From assembly GCA_021826065.1 (NCBI GenBank), contig JAKADY010000030.1, positions 1-39,318 on the forward strand: 39,318 bases of DNA, written 5' to 3'. A program made the translations under genes and the position numbers. This document shows, piece after piece, positions 25,834 to 35,185 of the stretch; position 1 is the stretch's first letter, and each line of letters starts with the position of its first letter. The stretch is from Pseudomonadota bacterium (GTDB lineage: Bacteria; Pseudomonadota; Gammaproteobacteria; Burkholderiales; Thiobacillaceae). The notes beneath the pieces are model-generated. The model was not told the origin of the DNA. It searched no databases and worked only from the letters and a program-made list of their open reading frames with translations.

Positions 25834-27106
25834 CCCGCTCGGCGGGGAACACCGCGGTGAAGGTGCTGCCCTTGCCGACGGTGCTCTCGATCCGCAGCCG
25901 CGCCTGGTGGCGCTGCAGCACGTGCTTGACGATGGCCAGCCCCAGGCCGGTACCGCCGGTGGCACGCGAGCGGCCGCGGTCCACCCGGTAGAAGCGCTCG
26001 GTGAGCCTGGGGATGTGCTGGGCCTCGATGCCCTCGCCCGTGTCGGTGACCGAGAATTCGGCGCCACCGTTTGCATTGTCGCGCCAGCGCAGGGTGACGA
26101 CGCCCCCGGGCGGTGTGTAGCGCACGGCGTTGGAGACCAGGTTGCTGAAGGCGCTGTGGATCTCCTTGGGACTGCCCTTGATGCCCGCGGCGCTCTGCAA
26201 CTCGAGGACGATGCGGTGGCGTCCGCCGCTCAGCCCTTCGGCCTCTTGCACCAGGCTGCGCGCGAGGGCGGCGACGTCGATGGCCTCGGCCGGGACCTCG
26301 GTGTCCGCCTCCAGGCGGGCCAGGGTCAGCAGGTCGTCCAACAGGCGGCGGATGCGCTCCGATTGTTCGCGCAGGAGCTGGATGTGGTTCTTGAACTGCT
26401 CTGGGTCCGGCTGCTCCATGTCGGCGAAGGCCTCCAGGAAACCGACGATCACCGTCACCGGCGTGCGCAGCTCGTGCGAGACGTTGGCGACGAAGTCGCG
26501 CCGCATTGCGTCGACCCGCGCCAGCTCGGTGATGTCGTGCACGATCAACATTTTTTGCGACTGAGGCAGCGCGACCTGGCGCAGGTTCAGCGTACGGTTG
26601 TCCTGTCCGGGCAGGGTCAGGAGGCTACCGTCGGTCTTGGCCAGCCAGCTGGCGAAGGCCGCGCTGCGCACCAGGTAGGTGATGAACTGCCCGAGGTCGC
26701 GCCTCTCCTGCAGTCCGAGCAGGTCCTGGGCGGCCTGGTTGAACCAGAGGATACGGTTCTGCGCATCAAGCATGACCACACCGTCCGGTAGCAGCCGCGC
26801 CGCCTGCAGCATCTGCTGTGCCTCGGCGCGGCTGCGCGCATGGGCCTCCCGCTGGGCCTGGAACTCCTGCTGCAGCCGCCGGTAGACCTCCCCCCACAGT
26901 CCTTCCGCCGCCGGTAGTTCCACCGACTTGTCCTCCACCCAGCGCTGGAGCTGTCGCAGATACCTCAAGTGACGCGCCAGCGGCAGGGCCAGGCCGAGGA
27001 CGAGAATGAGCAGCCCCACGCGCGCATCGAACGCCAGGGTCAGGATCAGGGCGAGGAGGGACAGCCCCAGGAGCGCGCCCAGGGTCTGCCACCAGGAGGG
27101 CTGCAT
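25781..27106 (-). CDS. phoR: Phosphate regulon sensor histidine kinase PhoR
   Basis: A 441-residue sensor kinase. Two adjacent N-terminal membrane segments (LLGLSLLALILTLAF; VGLLILVLGLALPLA) are followed by a helical linker, a PAS domain (LLPDGVVMLDAQNRILWFNQAAQDLLGL near residue 105) and a dimerisation/phospho-acceptor helix with VANVSHELRTPVTV. The ATPase shows NLVSNAVRYTP (N box), DTGEGIE (G1) and GGTGLGLAIVKH (G2). It lacks a large periplasmic sensor domain, as PhoR does. It lies 50 bases downstream of phoB in the same direction. It phosphorylates PhoB when phosphate is scarce. The 3' end overlaps the HIT gene by 53 bases, tail to tail. Confidence 0.94.
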   Translation of the reverse strand: MQPSWWQTLGALLGLSLLALILTLAFDARVGLLILVLGLALPLARHLRYLRQLQRWVEDKSVELPAAEGLWGEVYRRLQQEFQAQREAHARSRAEAQQMLQAARLLPDGVVMLDAQNRILWFNQAAQDLLGLQERRDLGQFITYLVRSAAFASWLAKTDGSLLTLPGQDNRTLNLRQVALPQSQKMLIVHDITELARVDAMRRDFVANVSHELRTPVTVIVGFLEAFADMEQPDPEQFKNHIQLLREQSERIRRLLDDLLTLARLEADTEVPAEAIDVAALARSLVQEAEGLSGGRHRIVLELQSAAGIKGSPKEIHSAFSNLVSNAVRYTPPGGVVTLRWRDNANGGAEFSVTDTGEGIEAQHIPRLTERFYRVDRGRSRATGGTGLGLAIVKHVLQRHQARLRIESTVGKGSTFTAVFPAERVIPAASTRPPASVPAAA

Positions 27107-27156
27107 GGGCCTTCGTCGTGTCAGGTCGGCCCGCAGATTCTAGCCCAGGGTCGAAA

Positions 27157-27843
27157 TCAGGTCGCCGAGAGGCGGTAGCCGGAACCGCGCACCGTCTGGA
27201 TCAGCCGGTTGTGTCCCGTGGGTTCCAGCGCGCTGCGTAGCCGCCGGATGTGCACGTCCACGGTACGCTCCTCGACGAAGACGTGGTCGCCCCAGACATG
27301 GTCGAGCAGCTGCGAGCGGGAATAGACACGCTCGGGGTGGGTCATCAGGAAATGCAGCAGGCGGAACTCGGTGGGCCCCAGCTCCAGCGGGGTACCATCG
27401 CCGAACACGCGGTGACTGACGGGGTCGAGCCTGAGGCCGGCGATCTCCACCGGGTCCTCGGTCATCTGCGGGGCGCGCCGACGCAGCACGGCCTTGATGC
27501 GCGCCATCAGTTCGCGCGGGCTGAAGGGCTTGGTGATGTAGTCGTCCGCCCCGGTGTCCAGCCCCAGGACCTTGTCCCGCTCCTCCGTGCGCGCGGTGAG
27601 CATGATGATGGGCACGTTCTTCAGCCGCTGGTCGGCGCGCACCCGGCGGGCGAGTTCGATGCCGGACATGCCCGGCAGCATCCAGTCGAGCAGGATCAGG
27701 TCTGGCATGGCCCCGCGCAGCAGGTTCAGCGCCTCTTCGGCATCCGATGCCACCAGGACGTCATGGCCGTGCTGGCCGAGGTTGAATTTGAGGACTTCCT
27801 GGATACCGGGTTCGTCTTCGACCACCAGAATGGTTGCGGACAT
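27157..27843 (-). CDS. phoB: Phosphate regulon response regulator PhoB
   Basis: A 228-residue OmpR-type response regulator. The receiver has the acidic pair VVEDEPG, phospho-acceptor Asp53 in [10 protein letters not shown], Thr in LTART and Lys in TKPFSPREL. The winged-helix domain has [31 protein letters not shown] and [13 protein letters not shown]. The sequence is close to E. coli PhoB throughout. The start is the ATG that gives [13 protein letters not shown]; five further codons upstream are unlikely. A three-unit Pho box starts 42 bases upstream, so autoregulation is likely. It is in an operon with phoR and divergent from argB. Confidence 0.95.
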   Translation of the reverse strand: MSATILVVEDEPGIQEVLKFNLGQHGHDVLVASDAEEALNLLRGAMPDLILLDWMLPGMSGIELARRVRADQRLKNVPIIMLTARTEERDKVLGLDTGADDYITKPFSPRELMARIKAVLRRRAPQMTEDPVEIAGLRLDPVSHRVFGDGTPLELGPTEFRLLHFLMTHPERVYSRSQLLDHVWGDHVFVEERTVDVHIRRLRSALEPTGHNRLIQTVRGSGYRLSAT

Positions 27844-27884
27844 GGGCCCCCCTCGCACGCTCGTATGGGATCGGCCGGAATCTT

Positions 27885-27912
27885 ATGACGGTTACGTGAA
27901 ACTATTGTGACA
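27885..27912 (-). promoter_or_regulatory. Pho box (three direct repeats) upstream of phoB
   Basis: On the minus strand three hexamers follow each other at exactly 11-base intervals: TGTCAC (27912-27907), TTTCAC (27901-27896) and CGTCAT (27890-27885), each followed by an A/T-rich stretch (AATAG, GTAAC, AAGAT). This is the PhoB direct-repeat pattern (CTGTCAT plus 4, period 11). A CATACG at about 27867-27862 is suitably placed as -10 for phoB. Confidence 0.7.
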
Positions 27913-27946
27913 CGCACCCCGCCCGGAGTCTCACGATCTGGGATAA

Positions 27947-28864
<918 letters not shown>

Positions 28865-28913
28865 GCGTCAAGTCGTGGGTCACAGGCAGCGCCACGCGCC
28901 GTACGTCCGAGAT

Positions 28914-28932
28914 TGCGCGGCTAAGCCGCGCA
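28914..28932. terminator. Hairpin between convergent argB and rho
   Basis: TGCGCGGCT and AGCCGCGCA form a near-perfect palindrome around a single central base, which would fold with at least 7 pairs and a 5-base loop. It lies between the two convergent stops. It lacks a T-tract on either strand, so it may be only an RNA 3'-end stabiliser. Confidence 0.35.
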
Positions 28933-28964
28933 TCCACCGGCTGCACCCTGATACCTGATTCCTG

Positions 28965-30224
28965 TCACCCCCGCCGCATCGAGTCGAAGAAGGCGTCGTT
29001 GTCTTTGGTGGCGCGGATCTTGTCGAGCAGAAACTCCATCGCTTCCAGGTCGTCCATCGGGTAGAGCAGTTTGCGCAGCACCCAGATCTTCTGCAGGATC
29101 TCCGGCTTGATCAGCAGCTCCTCCTTGCGGGTGCCGGAGCGGTTGACGTTGATGGCGGGGTAGACGCGTTTTTCCGCCATACGCCGGTCGAGGTGAATCT
29201 CGAGGTTGCCGGTACCCTTGAATTCCTCGTAGATCACGTCGTCCATGCGGCTGCCGGTGTCGATGAGCGCCGTGGCCAGGATGGTGAGGCTGCCGCCCTC
29301 CTCGATGTTGCGCGCCGCGCCGAAGAAACGCTTGGGTTTCTGCAGGGCGTTGGCGTCCACACCGCCGGTCAGGACCTTGCCCGAGGCGGGCTGCACGGTG
29401 TTGTAGGCGCGCGCCAGCCGCGTGATGGAGTCGAGCAGGATGACCACGTCCTTCTTGTGCTCGACCAGGCGTTTGGCCTTCTCCAGCACCATTTCGGCGA
29501 CCTGCACGTGGCGGCTGGCCGGCTCGTCGAAGGTGGAGGCCACCACCTCGCCGCGCACCGTGCGCGTCATCTCGGTCACCTCCTCGGGCCGCTCGTCGAT
29601 GAGCAGGACGATGAGGATGCTGTCCGGGTAATTGGCGGTGATGGCGTGGGCGATGTGCTGCAGCATGACCGTCTTGCCCGACTTGGGCGGGGCGACGATC
29701 AGCCCGCGCGAGCCCTTGCCAATGGGTGAGATGATGTCGATGACCCGGCCGGTGAGGTTCTCCTCCGACTTGATGTCGCGCTCGAGCTTGTAGGGCTGGT
29801 TCGGGAACAAGGGTGTCAGGTTCTCGAACATGATCTTGTGCTTGAGCGCCTCGGGCGGCTCGCCGTTGACCTTGTCCAGCTTAGTCAGGGCGAAATAGCG
29901 CTCGCCGTCCTTGGGCGTGCGCACCTCGCCCTCGATGGTGTCGCCGGTGCGCAGGTTGAAGCGGCGCACCTGGGAGGGCGAGACATAGATGTCGTCGGTG
30001 TTGGCCAGATAGGAGGTGTCTGGCGAGCGCAGGAAGCCGTAGCCGTCCGGCAGGACCTCGAGCACCCCATCCCCGTAGATCACTTCGCCCTGTTTGGCCT
30101 TGGTCTTGAGGAGGGCGAAGATCAACTCCTGTTTGCGCATGCGGTTGGCATTCTCGATGCCGCTCGCCTCGGCCATCGCCAGCAATTCGCTGACGTGCAA
30201 CTGCTTCAATTCGGATAGGTGCAT
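28965..30224 (-). CDS. rho: Transcription termination factor Rho
   Basis: A 419-residue Rho, the same length as in E. coli. The N-terminal helical domain ([20 protein letters not shown]) is followed by the cold-shock-like RNA-binding domain ([42 protein letters not shown]). The RecA-like ATPase has Walker [10 protein letters not shown], the Q-loop/catalytic region [12 protein letters not shown] and [13 protein letters not shown], and the R-loop segment [21 protein letters not shown]. It forms hexamers that translocate on RNA and release transcripts. It lies downstream of trxA with a 115-base leader containing two stems, the common gammaproteobacterial order. Confidence 0.97.
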   Translation of the reverse strand: MHLSELKQLHVSELLAMAEASGIENANRMRKQELIFALLKTKAKQGEVIYGDGVLEVLPDGYGFLRSPDTSYLANTDDIYVSPSQVRRFNLRTGDTIEGEVRTPKDGERYFALTKLDKVNGEPPEALKHKIMFENLTPLFPNQPYKLERDIKSEENLTGRVIDIISPIGKGSRGLIVAPPKSGKTVMLQHIAHAITANYPDSILIVLLIDERPEEVTEMTRTVRGEVVASTFDEPASRHVQVAEMVLEKAKRLVEHKKDVVILLDSITRLARAYNTVQPASGKVLTGGVDANALQKPKRFFGAARNIEEGGSLTILATALIDTGSRMDDVIYEEFKGTGNLEIHLDRRMAEKRVYPAINVNRSGTRKEELLIKPEILQKIWVLRKLLYPMDDLEAMEFLLDKIRATKDNDAFFDSMRRG

Positions 30225-30247
30225 TTTGCTGCTGGATGAATGGAGAC

Positions 30248-30315
30248 ACGGCCTGGGGCCGTGAGCGGGATGGTGCGTCGGGGGGGATGGGACGCCCGGA
30301 AGGGACTCCGGGCGT
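30248..30315 (-). promoter_or_regulatory. Two stems in the rho leader
   Basis: A 6-base-pair stem (ACGGCC, 30248-30253, with GGCCGT, 30257-30262) and a 9-base-pair stem (ACGCCCGGA, 30292-30300, with TCCGGGCGT, 30307-30315) lie between trxA and rho. The larger stem is followed by GTTTT on the plus strand, so it would also serve as a terminator for antisense transcription. In the sense direction no T-tract follows. rho leaders are known to carry autoregulatory attenuation, which this region could serve. Confidence 0.45.
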
Positions 30316-30339
30316 GTTTTGCGCTGAGACTAGCGGAGA

Positions 30340-30666
30340 TCAGATGTTGCTGTCAACAAAGGCCGTGAGCTGCGACTTGGACAGCGCGCCCACCTTGGTG
30401 GCCTCGACGTTGCCGTTCTTGAAGATCATCAGCGTGGGGATCCCGCGGATGCCGTACTTGGGCGGGGTCTGCTGGTTTTCGTCGATGTTGAGCTTGCACA
30501 CCTTGAGCCGACCGCTGTACTCCTTCGCCACCTCGTCGAGGATGGGGGAGATCATCTTGCAGGGGCCGCACCAGTCCGCCCAATAATCGACCAGGACGGG
30601 CAAGGGCGATTGCAGGACCTCCTGCTCGAAGGTGTCGTCTGTCACGTAATGGATGTGTTCGCTCAT
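30340..30666 (-). CDS. trxA: Thioredoxin 1
   Basis: A 108-residue thioredoxin with active site WCGPC (Cys33 and Cys36 in [11 protein letters not shown]), the cis-proline [11 protein letters not shown], buried Asp in VLVDYWA and GALSKSQL near the end. It reduces disulfides in cytoplasmic proteins such as ribonucleotide reductase, using electrons from thioredoxin reductase. Its size and position upstream of rho match TrxA. The RBS GAGG is 8 bases before the ATG. It is divergent from fdxA. Confidence 0.96.
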   Translation of the reverse strand: MSEHIHYVTDDTFEQEVLQSPLPVLVDYWADWCGPCKMISPILDEVAKEYSGRLKVCKLNIDENQQTPPKYGIRGIPTLMIFKNGNVEATKVGALSKSQLTAFVDSNI

Positions 30667-30871
30667 CGTGATAACCTCGTCGGTAGAAGGATGGTGGGTC
30701 GTTCGTGCCTACGGCGCGGCTTCAGGATCGAACCGTGCCCGTGGGTTTCAGTCGGATTCGGGACGCTGCCCGAGAGCTGCTGGCGGATGGCTTCGTGGCT
30801 GGCATCAGACAGGCTAGGCCCCTGTGCTGAGTTGCTGCTATGCTAGCGAAAAAGCTTTGGGGAAGAAAGGC

Positions 30872-31195
30872 ATGACCTACGTCGTTACCGAGAACTGCAT
30901 CCAGTGCAAGTACACCGATTGCGTGGACGTCTGCCCGGTGGACTGTTTCCACGAGGGCCCCAACTTCCTGGTGATCGACCCGGACGAGTGCATCGACTGC
31001 ACGCTGTGCGTGGCCGAGTGCCCGGCCGAGGCCATCTTCGCCGAGGACGACGTGCCGGATGACCAGCGCCACTTCATCGCGCTGAATGCCGAGCTGGCCA
31101 AGATCTGGCCCGTCATCGTCGAGAAGAAGGATCCCCTGCCCGATGCCGACGAGTGGAAGGGCAAGCCGGACAAGCTTAAGCTGCTTGTCAGATGA
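30872..31195 (+). CDS. fdxA: 7Fe ferredoxin FdxA
   Basis: A 107-residue seven-iron ferredoxin. Cysteines at 9, 12, 17, 21 and 25 ([19 protein letters not shown]) and at 40, 43, 46 and 50 ([12 protein letters not shown]) match the Azotobacter FdI pattern, which binds one [3Fe-4S] and one [4Fe-4S] cluster. The segment [18 protein letters not shown] is nearly invariant in the family, and the C-terminal extension is typical. It transfers electrons in the cytoplasm; partners are unknown. The start ATG has GGAAGAAAGG upstream. It is monocistronic, convergent with nadA. Confidence 0.95.
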   Translation: MTYVVTENCIQCKYTDCVDVCPVDCFHEGPNFLVIDPDECIDCTLCVAECPAEAIFAEDDVPDDQRHFIALNAELAKIWPVIVEKKDPLPDADEWKGKPDKLKLLVR

Positions 31196-31261
31196 CGGAG
31201 GACAGAGTCGATCTCGCCGGCGCGGCACACCGGCTTGGACACGGTCCTCAGTCCTCAGACA

Positions 31262-32335
31262 TCACTCCCCGCTTCGCCCCAGCACCGGTATGGACTGCTG
31301 ACCGGCGAACTCGAGCATCCGATTGATCGGGCGCGCTGCACGCCGGCAGATGTCCTCGGGGACATGGATCTCATTTTCCCCCGTCTCCAACACATGGGCG
31401 AGCTTCCTGAGCCCGTTCATCGCCATCCACGGGCAGTGCGCGCAGGACACACAGGTCGCGCCCTTGCCGCCGCTGGGCGCCTCGATGAGCAGTTTGTGCG
31501 GGGCCACCGCGTGCATCTTGTGGAAGATGCCGATGTCGGTGGCGACGATGAAGCTCGGGTTGGGCAAGGTCTCGACGGCGCGGATCAGTTGTGTGGTCGA
31601 GCCCACCACATCGGCCATGGCGATCACCTCGGGCGGTGACTCGGGGTGCACCAGGATGGCGGCCTCGGGATGCTGGCGTTTGAGCTCGCGGATGCCCTCG
31701 GCCTTGAATTTCTCGTGCACCACACAGGCCCCCTGCCACAACAGCATGTCGGCGCCGGTCACCCGCTGTACGTAGTCGCCCAGGTAGCGGTCGGGCGCCC
31801 AGAGGATCTTCTCACCCCGTTCCTTCAGGTGTTGCACCACGCGCACGGCGATGCTGGAGGTCACAACCCAGTCGGCGCGGGCCTTGACCGCCGCCGAGGT
31901 GTTGGCATAGACCACCACGGTGCGGTCGGGATGGGCGTCGCAGAAGGGGATGAATTCCTCGGCCGGGCAGGACAGGTCGAGCGAACACTCTGCGCCGAGG
32001 TCCGGCATCAACACCCGCTTCTCCGGGTTGAGGATCTTGGCCGTCTCCCCCATGAAGCGCACGCCGGCCACCACCAGGGTGCTGGCCTTGGCGGCATGGC
32101 CGAAGCGCGCCATCTCCAGGGAGTCGGACACACAGCCGCCGGTCTCCTCCGCCAGGCGCTGCAGATCGCCGGAGGTGTAGTAGTGCGCGACCAGGACGGC
32201 ATCCTGCGCCTTCAGCAGTTGCTTGATGCGGGCGATCAGTGCGGCGCGTTCGGCGTCCTCCAGGACCTCCTCGACGACGGGTGGGACGTCCGTGACCGGA
32301 TGGGCGGGCGGGACGGGTGATGCGATGGCGCTCAT
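31262..32335 (-). CDS. nadA: Quinolinate synthase A
   Basis: A 357-residue NadA. It condenses iminoaspartate (from NadB) with dihydroxyacetone phosphate to quinolinate in NAD synthesis, using a [4Fe-4S] cluster with three Cys ligands. Candidate ligands are in [24 protein letters not shown] and [12 protein letters not shown], the last being the typical C-terminal cluster site. [33 protein letters not shown] is the first substrate-binding repeat. HPESPPEV and [12 protein letters not shown] are also diagnostic. It is divergent from hda with a 103-base gap and convergent with fdxA; no nadB or nadC is nearby. Confidence 0.96.
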   Translation of the reverse strand: MSAIASPVPPAHPVTDVPPVVEEVLEDAERAALIARIKQLLKAQDAVLVAHYYTSGDLQRLAEETGGCVSDSLEMARFGHAAKASTLVVAGVRFMGETAKILNPEKRVLMPDLGAECSLDLSCPAEEFIPFCDAHPDRTVVVYANTSAAVKARADWVVTSSIAVRVVQHLKERGEKILWAPDRYLGDYVQRVTGADMLLWQGACVVHEKFKAEGIRELKRQHPEAAILVHPESPPEVIAMADVVGSTTQLIRAVETLPNPSFIVATDIGIFHKMHAVAPHKLLIEAPSGGKGATCVSCAHCPWMAMNGLRKLAHVLETGENEIHVPEDICRRAARPINRMLEFAGQQSIPVLGRSGE

Positions 32336-32438
32336 GGGCTGGGCCTCCGGCCTGGTGTGATCGGTGAATCGGGCATGGAACTAGATAAGGCCTGCCGGCA
32401 GTGCCGTCAAGCGGCGGGCGGGTTGATAGACTTATCCC

Positions 32439-33107
32439 ATGCGCCAGTTGATCCTCGACCTGCGGCCGGATGCCCCGCCCACACTCGACAACTACCTCGC
32501 GGCCGCGAACTGGGAGGCGTTGCAGTGCCTGCGCGCGGTCGCTGCCGGCCGGGCGCCCGACGCGGTGATCTATCTCTGGGGGCCGGCCGGCTCGGGCAAG
32601 ACGCATCTCCTGCAGGCGACCGTCGCCGCCTGTCTCGGCCAGGGGCGCCGCGCGGATTACGTCGCCGCGGGGCAGGCGCTGCCGGCCGCGCTGCCTGCGC
32701 TGCTGGCGGTGGACGACGTCCAGGCGCTTGAGGTGCCGAACCAGATCGATCTGTTCAACGCCATCAACCAGGCGCGCGAGGGGGGTGGGGTCGTCCTGGC
32801 CGCAGGAGATGCCCCGCCCGGGCGCCTCACCCTGCGGCCGGACCTCACCACCCGGCTCGCCTGGGGGCTGGTCTATGCCCTGAGCCCCCTGGGCGATGCG
32901 GACAAGCTCATGGCCCTCACCGAACGCGCCCAGGCGCGCGGCATGACGCTGCCGGCGGAGGTGGCCCGCTATCTGCTCACGCATTGCCGCCGCGACCTGC
33001 CCCACCTGCTGGCCCTGGTGGATGCCCTGGATGCCTACTCGCTGAGCCACCGGCGGCCGGTCACCGTCACCCTGCTCAAGACCATGCTGCAGGGCGGCGA
33101 GGCCTGA
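32439..33107 (+). CDS. hda: DnaA regulatory inactivator Hda
   Basis: A 222-residue AAA+ protein related to the DnaA ATPase domain. It has Walker A WGPAGSGKTHLLQA near residue 48 and Walker B LLAVDDVQAL near 87. The arginine-finger/sensor region includes RPDLTTRLAWGLVYALSPL, with RGMTLPAEVARYLLTHCRRDLPHLLALVDALD in the lid. The N-terminal QLILDLR resembles the sliding-clamp-binding motif (QLxLxL) needed for regulatory inactivation of DnaA, in which clamp-bound Hda stimulates hydrolysis of DnaA-ATP. The stop overlaps the start of the next gene (TGATG), suggesting coupling. Confidence 0.93.
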   Translation: MRQLILDLRPDAPPTLDNYLAAANWEALQCLRAVAAGRAPDAVIYLWGPAGSGKTHLLQATVAACLGQGRRADYVAAGQALPAALPALLAVDDVQALEVPNQIDLFNAINQAREGGGVVLAAGDAPPGRLTLRPDLTTRLAWGLVYALSPLGDADKLMALTERAQARGMTLPAEVARYLLTHCRRDLPHLLALVDALDAYSLSHRRPVTVTLLKTMLQGGEA

Positions 33108-34174
33108 TGCACCTGCTCGCCTGCATCAGTCACCACGGCCGCGGCCATCTGGCGCAGACGGCCCCGGTGTTGAACGCCCTGCAGGCGCGCCTGCCCCGGC
33201 TGTGTCTGACCGTGCGCTCGGCCCTGCCGCGCGAGGTCCTGGCTGGGCGCATCCGCGCTACCTTCAAGCATGACCCGCGGCCGGCCGACTGCGGCTTCGT
33301 CATGCACGATGCCCTGCGGCTCGATGTCGAGGCGAGCCTCGAGGTCCACCTCGCCTTTCATGCCGACTGGTCGGCGCGGGTGGCGGCGGAGGCCGCGGCC
33401 CAGCGCCAGGACGGCGTCGACGTCGTGTTGAGCAACGTCGCCTATCTGCCACTGGCCGCGGCGCGCGCTGCCGGCCTGCCTGCCGTGGCGTTGTGTTCGC
33501 TCAACTGGCTGGACATCTTTCGCCACTACCTGGGCGCGCGGCCGCAGGCGCAGGCGATCCTTGCCGACATGCGGGCGGCCTATGCCAGCGCCACGGCCTT
33601 CCTCAAGCCGGAGCCTGCCATGCCCATGGCCGATCTGCCCAACACCCGGCGCATCGCCCCCATTGCCGAGCCGGGGCAGCGTCGGCGTGTGGCGCTCGAC
33701 CGACGCCTCGGTCTGAGAGAGGATGCCCGGGTGGTGTTGCTGGGCATGGGCGGGATCGGCTACCGCCTGTCGGGACTCGACTGGGCCGGCAAGGGCGGTA
33801 TCCACTGGCTGGTGCCGGACGACTGGCCCAGTGGACCTTGGGTGCATCGTTTCAACGAGACCGGCATGCCGTTCACCGATCTCCTGGCCTCTTGTGACGC
33901 CGTGGTGACCAAGCCCGGCTATGGCACCTTCGTCGAGGCCGCGGCCGCCGGGGTGCCGGTCGTCTATCTGCCGCGGCCGGACTGGCCGGAGACCCCATGG
34001 CTCACGCAATGGCTGCACCGACACGCCCGCGCGGCGCAGATCGATGAGACGGCGCTGCAGGCGGGGCTGGCGGAGGAGACGCTGGAGCGGCTCTGGGTGC
34101 AGCCGGCGCCGTCCCCGGTGCGCTGCGCGGGCGGCGAGGCGGCGGCGGGACTGTTGTTGGAACTGCTGGACTGA
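33107..34174 (+). CDS. Glycosyltransferase-like protein (MurG/UGT fold)
   Basis: A 355-residue protein with a GT-B-like layout. The N-terminal start MHLLACISHHGRGHLAQTAPVLNAL carries the Gly/His loop seen in MurG-like and UGT-like enzymes. The second half has VVLLGMGGIGYRLSGLDWAG and FTDLLASCDAVVTKPGYGTFVEAAAAGVPVVYLPRPDWPE, the nucleotide-sugar site pattern (KPGYGT...E.AA.G.P). No signal peptide is seen. The sugar donor and acceptor are unknown. Overlap with the hda stop suggests co-translation, although a functional link to DNA replication control is not evident. It might also be a kinase/transferase of the galactokinase-linked type found with this motif, so I keep the call general. Confidence 0.72.
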   Translation: MHLLACISHHGRGHLAQTAPVLNALQARLPRLCLTVRSALPREVLAGRIRATFKHDPRPADCGFVMHDALRLDVEASLEVHLAFHADWSARVAAEAAAQRQDGVDVVLSNVAYLPLAAARAAGLPAVALCSLNWLDIFRHYLGARPQAQAILADMRAAYASATAFLKPEPAMPMADLPNTRRIAPIAEPGQRRRVALDRRLGLREDARVVLLGMGGIGYRLSGLDWAGKGGIHWLVPDDWPSGPWVHRFNETGMPFTDLLASCDAVVTKPGYGTFVEAAAAGVPVVYLPRPDWPETPWLTQWLHRHARAAQIDETALQAGLAEETLERLWVQPAPSPVRCAGGEAAAGLLLELLD

Positions 34175-34199
34175 GGGCGCGGCGGCCCTGCCCGCGGGC

Positions 34200-34574
34200 T
34201 CAGCCAGCGGCCTGTTGTTGTTCTTTGGCGATCTCCTCGTGCACCTTGGCCATGTCCAGCTCACGTGCGCGGGCGATCAGGTCGTCCAGGGCGCTGGCGG
34301 GCAGGGCACCGGGCTGGGCATAGATGATCACCTTCTCCCGGAAGATCATCAGGGTCGGGATGGAGCGGATCTGGAAGTGCGCGGCCAGGGCCTGCTCCTC
34401 CTCGGTATTGACCTTGGCAAAGACGATGTCGGGATGCTTCTCCGAGGCGGCCTCGAAGACCGGGGCGAATCCGCGGCAGGGACCACACCAAGGTGCCCAG
34501 AAGTCGACGATGACGAAATCATTGTTGAGTACGGTCTGTTCGAAGTTTTCCTGGGTGAGCTCGATGACGGCCAT
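34200..34574 (-). CDS. Thioredoxin-family protein
   Basis: A 124-residue protein with WCGPC (Cys30 and Cys33 in FWAPWCGPCRGF), the cis-proline IRSIPTLMIFREKV, and a C-terminal helical extension ARARELDMAKVHEEIAKEQQQ not found in TrxA. It differs from the trxA product at 30340 in sequence and tail. It is a dithiol reductase, probably cytoplasmic since no signal peptide is present. The forward strand neighbour ends 25 bases away. The Gln-rich tail (KEQQQAAG) may be a flexible end. Confidence 0.88.
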   Translation of the reverse strand: MAVIELTQENFEQTVLNNDFVIVDFWAPWCGPCRGFAPVFEAASEKHPDIVFAKVNTEEEQALAAHFQIRSIPTLMIFREKVIIYAQPGALPASALDDLIARARELDMAKVHEEIAKEQQQAAG

Positions 34575-34640
34575 GGCGTGATTCCTTTTCCGTGAGAGGG
34601 GTGCCGCGATCTCGGGGTGAGGGGGTCCGGTGCGCGGCTG

Positions 34641-34671
34641 ACAAATAAAAAAGCCGACCCTAGGGTCGGCT
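34641..34671 (-). terminator. Intrinsic terminator of the 82-residue gene
   Basis: On the minus strand AGCCGACCC pairs with GGGTCGGCT (34652-34671) and is followed by a T-rich tract TTTTTTATTTGT. This is a textbook Rho-independent terminator, 29 bases downstream of the gene's stop. On the plus strand there is no T-tract. Confidence 0.85.
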
Positions 34672-34699
34672 GCGAGATGATATCACGTCCGGGCGGTCT

Positions 34700-34948
34700 T
34701 CACCCCGCCGGTTGCAGGCGGGGACGCGACTCCCCCGCGCGTCTCCAGAGATTGTGGCTCACCTTGAGGTTGGCCTTGACTTCGGCGCGGTTGACGGCGG
34801 CAATGAGGTTGTTCGCCAAATCCCGCGCTTGGCCAGGTGTGAGGACCAGGGTCCTTTCTCCCGCGTCGCCGAGCGTGAGCGCGACGCAATCCTGCCCGTC
34901 CTGCGTAGTCGTCAGTACCACATGTACCTGCTGCTCATGAGAGGACAT
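34700..34948 (-). CDS. Small unknown protein
   Basis: An 82-residue protein that I do not recognise. It reads MSSHEQQVHVVLTTTQDG at the start, has a beta-like stretch CVALTLGDAGERTLVLTPGQARDLANNLIAAVNRAE in the middle and a basic end. The phrase LTPGQARDLANNLIAAVN looks like a compact alpha/beta fold with a regular helix. There are no cysteine motifs or membrane segments. A strong RBS (GGAGGGAGAAGC) precedes the ATG and a strong intrinsic terminator follows, so this is probably an independently expressed gene. The frame is open for 18 more codons upstream. Confidence 0.7.
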   Translation of the reverse strand: MSSHEQQVHVVLTTTQDGQDCVALTLGDAGERTLVLTPGQARDLANNLIAAVNRAEVKANLKVSHNLWRRAGESRPRLQPAG

Positions 34949-35115
34949 GCTTCTCTCCCTCCTGTCGATCTCTGCACTGTGTTGGCGATTGGTCTTGAGC
35001 ACGAAACATGCCAGGGGGTGGGTGGCATGGCATGCAACACAAGAGCGTATTAGAGCAGGGGGATTTGAAAAATTGATGACCCAGCGGCACCGCGAACCGC
35101 TGTAGGCTCAACAGC

Positions 35116-35171
35116 CCTGTCGGAATTTCGACAGGACGGCCCCGAACGAGGCGGACAAGGCCCGCCTCGTT
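35116..35171 (-). terminator. Two hairpins downstream of the H1-like gene
   Basis: AACGAGGCGG (35145-35154) pairs perfectly with CCGCCTCGTT (35162-35171). CCTGTCG (35116-35122) pairs with CGACAGG (35129-35135). They sit just after the stop of the H1-like gene in its reading direction. Neither has a long T-tract on the minus strand, so termination is inferred from position and stem strength. The rest of 34949-35185 holds no recognised gene. Confidence 0.45.
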
Positions 35172-35185
35172 TCATGCAGGGCGGG

